Notes: generated from the sequence alone by a model not told the origin. A DNA stretch of 7,238 bases from Spirochaetaceae bacterium (GCA_031284085.1 JAITAM010000170.1:1-7238), one strand, 5' to 3'; positions 1-6,541 are shown, counted from the first letter of the stretch. Numbers and translations: made by a program.

Positions 1-2
1 AA

Positions 3-116
3 GATGGAGAGCCTGAGGCGGTGCTCAACCGTCTTGATCCGTCTTGCGGCGTGCGTGATCCGCGCCACAGCTACCTAAGCGTTGCGGATTGCATCTGGGA
101 CACAATCACCCCCTAA
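3..116 (+). CDS. possible 3' end of an unrecognised gene (partial)
   Basis: The third forward frame is open from the window edge to a TAA at 114-116, giving 37 residues that begin DGEPEAVLNRLDPSCG and end CIWDTITP. It is the longest open forward frame here, its third codon positions are mostly G or C as in the other native genes of the window, and the composition (Asp, Pro, Arg, Trp, no long hydrophobic run) is protein-like. I do not recognise the family and the start lies outside the window. No hairpin terminator follows. A chance open frame of this length cannot be excluded, since the first frame is also open for 25 codons before its stop at 76-78. Confidence 0.33.
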   Translation, partial: DGEPEAVLNRLDPSCGVRDPRHSYLSVADCIWDTITP

Positions 117-563
117 ACCCATAAGCCCGCGCTGCAAAGTCTTGAGCCATGTAGTCTCCGACAACGATTTCCATTGGATTGAAGGCCGGATGGTTTCAAG
201 AGCTGCTGCACCTTTAGGGCAGACCTCTCGAACTGCTTGAGGGATGCTCATAAGGCAACGCCGAGCAGTAGAAAGCCGAGACTGATCCGATATGTCCCCA
301 CCGTCCCAGCCGAGCCGTAACTTACGGTAAAAAGTTATCATGTTGATAGAGTTCGACGAGCTGCTGGGAACTAAATCCTGATTGTTCATAAGCGGTAATG
401 ATTTTACAGCGGCAAGCAATCTCACGTTCCGCTTCGGTGCAGCCTTCCCAAGTTTAGAGCTGGTTTATCTGTTACAGAACACCTTTTATAGGCGGCTATT
501 TTACCCTTTCCTTTAGCTCATCTTTCAGAGGTTATGGGCAAAACAGATATGACATGTCGGCAA
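117..563. other. gene-poor stretch with broken coding-like frames
   Basis: About 450 bases without a gene I can support. On the minus strand a frame runs from 425 (GTG) to 75 without a good ribosome binding site or recognisable domain. A second minus frame between about 190 and 115 reads MEIVVGDYMAQDFAARAYGF and looks more protein-like than the longer frame it overlaps. This is what a gene decayed by a frameshift can look like, but neither frame matches a family I know. No tRNA, terminator or insertion sequence end was seen. Confidence 0.4.
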
Positions 564-632
564 GTCTTATTCTAGGCTAGACGTGAGTCTTATTCTGGAC
601 TAGGTGTGAGTCTTATTCTAGGTTAGGTGTGG
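564..632 (+). repeat. tandem 23-bp repeat, three copies
   Basis: Three head-to-tail copies start at 564, 587 and 610, each exactly 23 bp and each opening GTCTTATTCT. The second halves vary between CTAGACGTG and CTAGGTGTG types. The first copy contains the 11-bp dyad TCTAG-G-CTAGA. The period is not a multiple of three and there is no space between units, so this is a non-coding minisatellite and not a CRISPR. The same unit, in the same orientation, forms the larger array at 6703-6877. Confidence 0.95.
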
Positions 633-652
633 GGCCGCACGTGATCATCTAA

Positions 653-671
653 AGAGGCGGAGGCCGCCTCT
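653..671. other. GC-rich hairpin (8-bp stem, 3-base loop)
   Basis: AGAGGCGG at 653-660 pairs perfectly with CCGCCTCT at 664-671 around the loop agg. Neither strand has a T-tract after the stem, so it is not a standard intrinsic terminator. It lies between the short repeat array and the M23 peptidase gene, where it could shape the 5' leader of that gene or simply be a decayed repeat element. Confidence 0.6.
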
Positions 672-762
672 GATAGAACAGCGAAATTTTAGGGCAGCCT
701 GCGCCTGAGTGCCTGTAGTAATGCCTTCATACCGTTCTTGTTCTTACCGAAAAATATAAGAT

Positions 763-1695
763 ATGACATTCAAAAAAACCATGTTCATAACATTGTGCGC
801 TTGGCTGCTCTGCGTATCGTTCGCCCATGCACAAAACATCAAGGTTGCGGTCATTCCCGATACCCCGCGGCTGGGAGAACCCTTTACCGTCGGCGTGAAA
901 ATACAAGGGGCGGTTCCCTCTCAACTTCGGGCCGTGCTCGTAACTGCTGCCGGCCAGAGGCTTAACAGCGCCTTATGCTTTACCGTAGACCCTAACTCAC
1001 CTATTAAAGCTGCGATCCTGTCCGTCCCTTCAACGGCACAAGCCGGACCTGCACGTATATACATAGAAAGCGGCGCTACTCTTGTGGCAGAAAGCCGGAT
1101 TACCATTCTTGATAGGATATTCGCCTCAGAAGAGATTAGCCTTGATGCCCATAATACGGCGCTGCGCACCGTAGCGGACCCGCAAAAGACCCGTGAGTCG
1201 AATCTCCTGTGGGCTATTATTTCACATACCGGCAAAGATATTTACACAAACGACAAATTCATTCTGCCTGTGTCGACCCCGCGGCGCACCAGCTTCTTTG
1301 GGGACCGGCGGGTTTTTCGATACAGCAATGGATCAAGCGACAGGAGCATCCATGCCGGCGTTGATTACGGAGTGCCGACCGGAACAAAGATTAAAGCTTG
1401 CGCCGCAGGCAAAGTCGTCCTTGCCGCATCGCGTATCGTTACCGGCAATTCGGTTATTATAGAGCATCTACCGGGGGTGTATTCTCTTTACTATCATCTT
1501 AATACAATTGCGGTTGCAGCCGGTACTATTCTCAATGCCGGGGATATTATAGGTGAATCCGGTGCAACAGGATTAGCAACCGGTCCGCACCTGCATTGGG
1601 AGATTCGGGTCGCTACAGAAAACAGCGACCCGGATGCCTTTGTTGCAAGAGTTATTCTTGACAAAGCGGTGCTTTCTGATAAACTGGAAAAGTGA
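763..1695 (+). CDS. exported M23 family (LytM-type) metallopeptidase
   Basis: A 310-residue protein predicted to be exported and to cut peptide cross-links in peptidoglycan. Residues 1-23 form a signal peptide (Lys4 and Lys5, then a hydrophobic run ending in FAHA before QNIK). Residues about 24-130 look like a beta-rich, Ig-like accessory region. Residues about 180-295 are the LytM domain: H197 and D201 in IHAGVDYG, H245 in YYHL, and H276 and H278 in GPHLHWEI. By family knowledge H197, D201 and H278 bind zinc, with H245 and H276 catalytic, so the site looks complete. The start is the first ATG after an in-frame TAA at 757-759; no clear ribosome binding site precedes it. The next ATG, at 781, would remove the positively charged signal-peptide start. 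The gene ends 94 bases before rpsU, possibly in one transcript. Substrate is inferred; some M23 proteins are regulators without activity. Confidence 0.93.
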   Translation: MTFKKTMFITLCAWLLCVSFAHAQNIKVAVIPDTPRLGEPFTVGVKIQGAVPSQLRAVLVTAAGQRLNSALCFTVDPNSPIKAAILSVPSTAQAGPARIYIESGATLVAESRITILDRIFASEEISLDAHNTALRTVADPQKTRESNLLWAIISHTGKDIYTNDKFILPVSTPRRTSFFGDRRVFRYSNGSSDRSIHAGVDYGVPTGTKIKACAAGKVVLAASRIVTGNSVIIEHLPGVYSLYYHLNTIAVAAGTILNAGDIIGESGATGLATGPHLHWEIRVATENSDPDAFVARVILDKAVLSDKLEK

Positions 1696-1771
1696 GTTAT
1701 CAGGCTATAAAAGTTACTATCTTCCTACGATCGTTCCAATACTGAAACTGCTAACTGATAAGATAATCTGC

Positions 1772-1792
1772 AAAGGAGGTGATTTTTTTTTG
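1772..1792 (+). promoter_or_regulatory. very strong ribosome binding site, T-tract and TTG start of rpsU
   Basis: AAAGGAGGTGAT at 1772-1783 is complementary to the usual bacterial 16S rRNA 3' tail over its full length. It runs into nine T residues (1783-1791), the last two of which make the TTG start codon at 1790-1792. The GGAGG to start distance is ten bases. A change in tract length would alter this distance but always leave a TTG. It is by far the strongest ribosome binding site seen in this window. Confidence 0.85.
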
Positions 1793-1993
1793 GCGCATAT
1801 TCTTGTAGACGACAATGAGACTGTTGAACGGGCAATTAAACGCTTTAAGCGTTTAGTTGAAAAAGAAGGTATTATTAGAGAATTCAAAAAACGAGAGTAC
1901 TATGAAAAGCCCTCTACTATTCTTAACCGGAAAAACAAGTCTATTAGACGTAAATTGCTCAAAAAATCCCGTAAGGGTAGATCCGATTATTAA
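1790..1993 (+). CDS. rpsU: 30S ribosomal protein bS21
   Basis: A 67-residue, very basic protein beginning [20 protein letters not shown] and ending [10 protein letters not shown], the full bS21 pattern: a short beta start, the ERAIKRFKR helix, the REYYEKPS segment and a Lys/Arg-rich tail. It sits on the small subunit near the 3' end of 16S rRNA and helps mRNA engagement. The frame is open back to 1634, but that upstream part lies inside the M23 gene in another frame. The TTG at 1790 is chosen because it gives the family's usual N-terminus and length and has an excellent ribosome binding site. It lies 94 bases after the M23 gene and is followed at once by a long inverted repeat. I saw no clear separate promoter. 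Confidence 0.95.
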   Translation: MAHILVDDNETVERAIKRFKRLVEKEGIIREFKKREYYEKPSTILNRKNKSIRRKLLKKSRKGRSDY

Positions 1994-1997
1994 AAAC

Positions 1998-2039
1998 AGT
2001 ATGTTGTAAACAGTGCAGGCGCGGTGTTTACAACATGCT
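1998..2039. terminator. long inverted repeat after rpsU, possible terminator or attenuator
   Basis: ATGTTGTAAACA (2001-2012) and TGTTTACAACAT (2025-2036) are perfect inverted copies around a 12-base loop; with one G-U pair the stem extends to 1998-2039. It starts five bases after the rpsU stop and ends 12 bases before the next gene's ATG. The stem is AT-rich and no T-run follows, so a classical intrinsic terminator is doubtful. It may instead stabilise the rpsU mRNA end, limit readthrough, or bind a protein. Confidence 0.6.
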
Positions 2040-2051
2040 CATACTTCATCT

Positions 2052-2894
2052 ATGAAAGATCACCATATACTATGCAGATATTACCTTCTTTTCTTTTTTT
2101 CCTTTTGCTCTATTCCTCTACCGGTTTATGCTGATTCTTCTTTTTCTATCTTAACAAACATTAGTCCGCAGTGGCAGAGCTTTGCTCGAGGAATTGAGTA
2201 CTTTGATGCTCATACCACTACACCGCGTATACAGTTTTGGGCGCTGAGAATTGATCTGAAAAATCCGGCTATACAGATAGTGGTAAACGATAGCGCCGTC
2301 AGCACGACCGTTTCCAGTTTTGTGCGCCGAAACGACTTAATCGCCGGTATAAACGCCAACCCTTTTTCTCCGGTCTCCGGCATTGAAGGCGAAAAGCGCA
2401 CTATAATAGGAATTACCGTTTCACACGGTATTCTCATAGCGCCTGCACATCCGTCTTTTGATGCCCTCGTTTTCTTTCACAACGGCAAAGCAGCTATAGT
2501 CAACCAAACACAGATAGCGCTTGATGAAATCCACTATGCAGTAGGCGGATTCTACAAAGTACTGCATAACGGTACGACTACCGCTCGCATTACTGCCCGT
2601 CATCCGCGCAGTGCCGTAGGAGTGTCGTTTGACGGTAATACGCTTTTTCTTTTGGTGGTTGATGGACGGCGTGCCAGCAGCATCGGAGTAACGGAAGCGG
2701 AACTGGGAATCGTATTACGCCAGTTAGGGGCATTCAATGGGCTTAACTTGGATGGGGGCGGGTCGGCTCTGCTTGTTCTTCGGTATCCTGACGGTGCGGT
2801 ACGGCCGGCAAACACACCGCTTCATGAGGGTATGCCGGGACGTGAACGGGCTGTTGCTTCATGTTTGGGTATTAAGGTGATAGGCAGTAATTGA
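2052..2894 (+). CDS. exported phosphodiester glycosidase (NAGPA domain) family protein
   Basis: A 280-residue protein of the family named after the catalytic domain of N-acetylglucosamine-1-phosphodiester alpha-N-acetylglucosaminidase. Bacterial members are thought to act on glycan or envelope phosphodiesters; the true substrate here is unknown. Residues 1-27 are a signal peptide (KDHHILCR, a YYLLFFFSF core, cleavage likely after VYA27). The domain fills residues about 45-278: AGINANPF (98-105), where the family usually has an AGINGGFF-like motif, HPRSAVGV (184-191), VVDGR (202-206), NLDGGGSA (232-239) and GRERAVAS near 263-270. An in-frame GTG at 2013 would add 13 residues, but it lies in a hairpin loop and would bury the signal peptide, so ATG 2052 is preferred; neither start has a good ribosome binding site. 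C19 gives a weak lipobox alternative. The stop lies six bases from the 3' end of the opposing tRNA gene, with no terminator between. Confidence 0.9.
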   Translation: MKDHHILCRYYLLFFFSFCSIPLPVYADSSFSILTNISPQWQSFARGIEYFDAHTTTPRIQFWALRIDLKNPAIQIVVNDSAVSTTVSSFVRRNDLIAGINANPFSPVSGIEGEKRTIIGITVSHGILIAPAHPSFDALVFFHNGKAAIVNQTQIALDEIHYAVGGFYKVLHNGTTTARITARHPRSAVGVSFDGNTLFLLVVDGRRASSIGVTEAELGIVLRQLGAFNGLNLDGGGSALLVLRYPDGAVRPANTPLHEGMPGRERAVASCLGIKVIGSN

Positions 2895-2900
2895 GGGAAA

Positions 2901-2973
<73 letters not shown>

Positions 2974-2982
2974 GTTTAAGAT

Positions 2983-3011
2983 ACTCTAACACACCGGTAC
3001 TAAAAGATCAA
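2983..3011 (-). promoter_or_regulatory. probable promoter of tRNA-Thr
   Basis: On the minus strand TTGATC (3011-3006) and TAGAGT (2988-2983) each match four of six consensus bases and are spaced by exactly 17. Transcription would start a few bases before the mature 5' end at 2973, as is common for short tRNA leaders. Reading from the transporter gene upstream is also possible, since no terminator is evident between them. Confidence 0.5.
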
Positions 3012-3092
3012 GCTTTTTAAGTATTCATCGTCCATATTTTGTGTCTGTCCCCGCTATATGCTTCCCTTTCGTACAATCGATCTATATAGTAA

Positions 3093-4406
3093 TTAGAGAA
3101 TATGAAAATGCATATCTTTTAAGATCTTAAAGTATAATAGTATCGTAGGTATGAAATCAAAAAACATTCCAAAGCCAAATAATAATGAAATGCTTAACAA
3201 TGTCGGAACAAATATCCCCATAAGATATAGAACAAACATTCCACCCATAAATACAATATTTACAATAAGAGATTGTATCAACATATAATCTGTCCTTCCA
3301 ATACCATAAAAAATAGAATCAATCATAGTATTAAATATAAAACTAATATAAAACACAGTCTGTATTAAAGCGATAGTATAAACCGTTTCAAATGATTCAA
3401 TATTCATTATATAATGCAAAAATGGTTTCCATAGTGGAATACTCATTAAGTATAAAGTGGAAAAAATGATGCTGATAGTAATGTAACCAAGAGTTTTTGT
3501 TTGAATATTATTTTTATCTTCTCCAATCTCTTTCTTTATTAAATCACTTAATGCCAAGGTCGGCAGCAAAAGCCATTGCCAAATAAAATTATTGGCAACC
3601 CAATAATTTCCTTGCTCTGAGACCAAGTTGACCATGCGAATAACCATTATCATAAAGGCAAAATTCCTTACAGAAGATTCTATACCGGAATATTTTCCAA
3701 CATACAGCCATTCCTTGACCCATGCAAAAGACAATTTCTTTTTATTGAATATGTATATTGACTCTTTGCGTAAGAGAAAAGAGCAAATCAGTAAATTTAC
3801 AAGATTTACAATTATATTTGCAAAAGCAATTCCATTGATACCAACTTTAAGCGAAAAGCTTAATTCACTTATTAAGAAAGTGTCCAAGAGTATTGAAAGC
3901 AACATTTGAATTATCAATGTTATGTACATATAAATATCTTTTTTTAATGTTATCAGTACAGCCCGCATGAATTGGAATAACGTTGCAGCTAATGCCGCTA
4001 TAGTTTCTAGTCTAATATAATTTACTGTTGCATCAATTAACTTTATTTCTTGAGCCATAAAGATAACTAAAGGCTTGGTAAAAATGATTAAAATCAATGA
4101 AACCGCAGTATATATAGTACCTGTTAAAAGAAGGCCTGTTTTTACTTTATTTTCAAATTCATCGTTATTCCCTAATGATTTTCCTAACACAAAGAAAAGC
4201 GGAAGAATTAACGCCTCCTGTATAACTTCGTAAAATAAATTGACCCACGATAATTGACTGGCGATATTAAATCCCGAATCGTCCGGCATTGCTCCAAGAA
4301 AATGTATTCTCACCGTTTGATAAATTGCTGGAAATATCATTAAAACTAAAATTGCAAAAAACAGACGATAATTTATAGTTTTTAATGAATTCATAAATCG
4401 TTTCAT
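3093..4406 (-). CDS. MATE family transporter (multidrug/Na+ antiporter type)
   Basis: A 437-residue membrane protein with about 12 hydrophobic segments in two halves joined by a charged loop near residues 213-232. MATE-like features include the GINGIAFANIIVNLVNLL segment (189-206) and the GIGRTDYML turn (368-376) of the second half. Family members export cationic drugs or metabolites using Na+ or H+ gradients; the substrate is not predictable here, and other members of the wider MOP superfamily remain possible. The start is supported by GGAG (+ strand 4413-4416) six bases upstream. Its base composition differs sharply from its neighbours: 60-base lines fall between about 18 and 40% GC, against about 42-58% in tyrS, with many ATA and AAA codons, suggesting acquisition by transfer. 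The frame is intact over a typical MATE length. No clear terminator follows toward the tRNA. Confidence 0.85.
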   Translation of the reverse strand: MKRFMNSLKTINYRLFFAILVLMIFPAIYQTVRIHFLGAMPDDSGFNIASQLSWVNLFYEVIQEALILPLFFVLGKSLGNNDEFENKVKTGLLLTGTIYTAVSLILIIFTKPLVIFMAQEIKLIDATVNYIRLETIAALAATLFQFMRAVLITLKKDIYMYITLIIQMLLSILLDTFLISELSFSLKVGINGIAFANIIVNLVNLLICSFLLRKESIYIFNKKKLSFAWVKEWLYVGKYSGIESSVRNFAFMIMVIRMVNLVSEQGNYWVANNFIWQWLLLPTLALSDLIKKEIGEDKNNIQTKTLGYITISIIFSTLYLMSIPLWKPFLHYIMNIESFETVYTIALIQTVFYISFIFNTMIDSIFYGIGRTDYMLIQSLIVNIVFMGGMFVLYLMGIFVPTLLSISLLFGFGMFFDFIPTILLYFKILKDMHFHIL

Positions 4407-4426
4407 TACCTACTCCATTTGTATAT

Positions 4427-4456
4427 ATTACAATGCAAAAATATAAAGCATTGCAA
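4427..4456 (-). promoter_or_regulatory. probable MATE promoter overlapped by a dyad
   Basis: On the minus strand TTGCAA (4456-4451) and TGTAAT (4432-4427, five of six consensus bases) are 18 bases apart, upstream of the transporter's ribosome binding site. The same bases form an inverted repeat: TTACAATGC (4428-4436) and GCATTGCAA (4448-4456), 8 of 9 matching around 11 bases. A dyad covering both promoter elements is the usual layout of a repressor operator, but no regulator gene is present in the window. Confidence 0.5.
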
Positions 4457-4495
4457 AAGAGTATAATCCCCCCTTGTACTTTCATCAATAAACCC

Positions 4496-4510
4496 GCGGC
4501 TTTGTGCCGC
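4496..4510. other. short GC-rich hairpin between the transporter gene and tyrS
   Basis: GCGGC (4496-4500) and GCCGC (4506-4510) form a five-base stem around tttgt, followed after a gap by a T5 run at 4519-4523. It marks the point where base composition returns from AT-rich to the local norm. The distance to the T-run makes an intrinsic terminator unlikely, and I see no T-box features before tyrS. Confidence 0.35.
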
Positions 4511-4541
4511 CGCTTGCCTTTTTGTCAGACTATGACTCTAC

Positions 4542-4570
4542 TAGCCAATACCGGTACGCTTTGCTACACT
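4542..4570 (+). promoter_or_regulatory. possible tyrS promoter giving a leaderless mRNA
   Basis: TAGCCA (4542-4547) and TACACT (4565-4570) each match four of six consensus bases with a 17-base spacer. Transcription would begin around 4577-4579, essentially at the tyrS ATG, which fits the lack of any ribosome binding site before that ATG. The weak element scores keep confidence low. Confidence 0.4.
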
Positions 4571-4578
4571 AAAGTTCT

Positions 4579-5823
4579 ATGAATCCGGTATTAGAAACCT
4601 TAAAAACACGCGGGTTGTTCCAGCAATGCAGCGACCCTGAGAAACTTTCGGCGCTTATGGACGATGGTCCTCTTACCTTCTATGTCGGCTGCGATCCTAC
4701 CGCTCCTAGCTTACACATAGGCCACATGGTGCCGTTTTTTGCTTACCGGCACCTCTGTGCAGCCGGACATAAAGGTATTGCCCTCATCGGCGGCGGCACC
4801 GCACGGATAGGCGACCCTTCCGGCAAGACTTCGTTGAGGCGGATATTGAGCTATGAGCAGCTGGACTCAAACGCCGACTCAATTAAAGAGCAGCTGGATC
4901 GGTTTTTACACTTTGACGGAAAGAGCGCACGCTGGGATAACAACAAAAATTGGCTTGCTTCTCTTAATTATATTGATTTTTTGCGTGAGATAGGAAGCCA
5001 TTTCTCGGTAAACCGTATGCTTTCTTTTGAAGCGTATAAGATACGCATGGAAAACGGACTGTCTTTTATTGAATTTAACTACCAGATACTCCAAAGCTAC
5101 GATTTCCTTGAACTTTACCGGCGCTACGGCTGCCGGCTTCAGATCGGCGGGGATGATCAGTGGGGTAACATCGTTGCGGGTGCAGACCTTATAAGGCGCA
5201 TTGAAGGCGCAGAAGTATTCGCCATGACCTTCCCTTTGGTAACTACAGCCGATGGTAAGAAGATGGGCAAGACGGAAAAGGGGGCGATTTTCCTCGACCC
5301 GGCAATTACCAGCCCTTATGAGTTCTTTCAATACTGGCGCAATGTACAAGATAGTGATACGAGGCGCTTCCTTTTGATGTTTACCTTTCTGCCGGTCGAG
5401 GACTGCGAAAAACTGACCGCACCCGGCGCTAATCCTAACACGGCTAAAGAGCGGCTTGCGTGGGAAGTAACGGCGCTTATTCATGGAAAAGATGAAGCCG
5501 ATAAAGCTCTAGCGGGTGTGAAAGCGGCTTTCGGCGGAGAGGGCGGCGATAAATCTGCCATGCCCTGTATACATTTGGAAAGACTGCGTTTTGACGAGGG
5601 CTACAATGTGGTCGATCTCTTCTTTGATGCGGGTCTTGTGCCTACCAAAAGCGAAGGGCGCCGCTTGGTACAGCAAGGAGGCGCTTTTATTACAAATAAA
5701 ACCGATGAACTAGAGGTGATAAGCGATGTGCAGAAATGTATCAACAGCACTTGGTTCTCTCCTACAGGGGAACTCATCCTGCGTGCGGGAAAGAAAAGAT
5801 ATTGCAGAGTGGAGATGAACTAG
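4579..5823 (+). CDS. tyrS: tyrosine--tRNA ligase
   Basis: A 414-residue cytoplasmic class I synthetase that joins tyrosine to tRNA-Tyr using ATP; the length is normal for the bacterial TyrS. The Rossmann domain carries the HIGH motif (residues 46-49, in PSLHIGH), tyrosine-pocket residues around FYVGCDP (34-40) and YQILQSYDF (168-176), and GGDDQWGNI (190-198). The KMSKS loop appears as KKMGKTEKG (227-235), a common variant. Residues about 345-410 are the S4-like RNA-binding domain (GLVPTKSEGRRLVQQGG). The N-terminus aligns with the family's usual start, so ATG 4579 is secure even though no ribosome binding site precedes it. Upstream is a divergent, foreign-looking transporter gene; downstream is a strong hairpin, so it is probably transcribed alone. 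Confidence 0.98.
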   Translation: MNPVLETLKTRGLFQQCSDPEKLSALMDDGPLTFYVGCDPTAPSLHIGHMVPFFAYRHLCAAGHKGIALIGGGTARIGDPSGKTSLRRILSYEQLDSNADSIKEQLDRFLHFDGKSARWDNNKNWLASLNYIDFLREIGSHFSVNRMLSFEAYKIRMENGLSFIEFNYQILQSYDFLELYRRYGCRLQIGGDDQWGNIVAGADLIRRIEGAEVFAMTFPLVTTADGKKMGKTEKGAIFLDPAITSPYEFFQYWRNVQDSDTRRFLLMFTFLPVEDCEKLTAPGANPNTAKERLAWEVTALIHGKDEADKALAGVKAAFGGEGGDKSAMPCIHLERLRFDEGYNVVDLFFDAGLVPTKSEGRRLVQQGGAFITNKTDELEVISDVQKCINSTWFSPTGELILRAGKKRYCRVEMN

Positions 5824-5853
5824 CCTGCGCAAGCGCCTATCCATCGGAACTTC

Positions 5854-5887
5854 TATCCTCGCTTTGTTCAACAACTAAGCGAGGATA
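5854..5887 (+). terminator. intrinsic terminator of tyrS, between convergent genes
   Basis: TATCCTCGCTT (5854-5864) pairs perfectly with AAGCGAGGATA (5877-5887) around a 12-base loop, followed by AATTTTAG. It sits 30 bases after the tyrS stop and about 33 bases after the nifU stop on the other strand. The short T-run favours rightward termination; leftward the tail (GAAGTTCC) is poor, so a two-way role is only possible. Confidence 0.75.
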
Positions 5888-5919
5888 AATTTTAGACCTT
5901 CGCAGCGCCGCAATCCCGG

Positions 5920-6516
5920 CTAATCAATTCCATAAATATGAGCAAACTCGTGAAGCAGTTCCAGCGCCTTGCTTTTACAGCCGCCGCAGACAGTGCCGAT
6001 TTTAGTCGCCTGTTGGAGCGCCTCCCAAGTACGAGCGCCGTTGTGAAACGCACTCTCAATATCCTTGTCGGTGATGCCAAGACAGTGGCAGATTTCGGTG
6101 GACTCCTCTTTAAGCATTCCGGCACGCCCCGTTTTCTCAAGATAATTATCAATCGCCGCCCGAAGCGCTTTGTCTCCCAGCACGGAACAGTGTATCTTGT
6201 ATTCCGGCAAGCCGCCTAATTTTTCCACAAGATCTTCAGGTTTTATGCTGTAGGCCTCTTGAATATTCATTCCTTTGATTATTTCAGAAAGCATACTCGT
6301 TGAAGCAATGGCACTTGCACAACCATAGGTTTTCCACCGAACATCACGGATCACATCATCTTTTATTTGCAAAAGCATGAGCATTTGATCGCCGCACTTA
6401 ATATTGCCTGTTTGTCCACGGGCATCGGCATCAAAAGACGCCTCATCCTCGAATAGCACATTGCGAGGATTGGTAAAATGGTCTTTCACTATATCAGAAT
6501 AAAGCCAATCAGTCAT
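5920..6516 (-). CDS. nifU: NifU-type Fe-S cluster scaffold (IscU + BFD-like domains)
   Basis: A 198-residue cytoplasmic protein on which Fe-S clusters are built from sulfur delivered by a cysteine desulfurase. Residues 1-128 are an IscU-type domain with the three scaffold cysteines C41, C66 and C110 and the conserved Asp D43 (KCGDQM, YGCASAIAS, HCSVLG). Residues about 140-190 are a BFD-like [2Fe-2S] domain with four cysteines: C143 and C145 (CHCLG), C177 and C180 (CGGC). The C-terminal Nfu domain of the classical nitrogen-fixation NifU is absent, and reading past the TAG shows no such domain, so this is a natural short form and not a fresh truncation. AGAGGAGGT (+ strand 6521-6529) four bases upstream fixes the ATG. 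No nifS or iscS partner lies beside it in the window. The role is probably general Fe-S supply. Confidence 0.95.
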   Translation of the reverse strand: MTDWLYSDIVKDHFTNPRNVLFEDEASFDADARGQTGNIKCGDQMLMLLQIKDDVIRDVRWKTYGCASAIASTSMLSEIIKGMNIQEAYSIKPEDLVEKLGGLPEYKIHCSVLGDKALRAAIDNYLEKTGRAGMLKEESTEICHCLGITDKDIESAFHNGARTWEALQQATKIGTVCGGCKSKALELLHEFAHIYGID

Positions 6517-6541
6517 AATGACCTCCTCTATAAACTACTTA

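Noticed and set aside
1634..1789. Longer rpsU start at 1634
   Set aside because: It would overlap the M23 gene and add 52 residues not found in bS21; the TTG at 1790 has the expected N-terminus and ribosome binding site.
2013..2051. GTG 2013 as start of the glycosidase gene
   Set aside because: It lies in the hairpin loop, has no ribosome binding site, and would put 13 polar residues before an otherwise good signal peptide.
3628..3909. 93-residue plus-strand open frame inside the transporter gene
   Set aside because: It is antisense to membrane segments of the MATE gene in AT-rich DNA and has no start signal or domain.
4407..4578. T-box riboswitch before tyrS
   Set aside because: The space is short, with only a five-base hairpin; no T-box bulge sequence, specifier loop or terminator/antiterminator pair is visible.
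4906..5484. 192-residue open frame on the minus strand inside tyrS
   Set aside because: It is antisense to well-conserved tyrS catalytic sequence and has no recognisable family or start signal.
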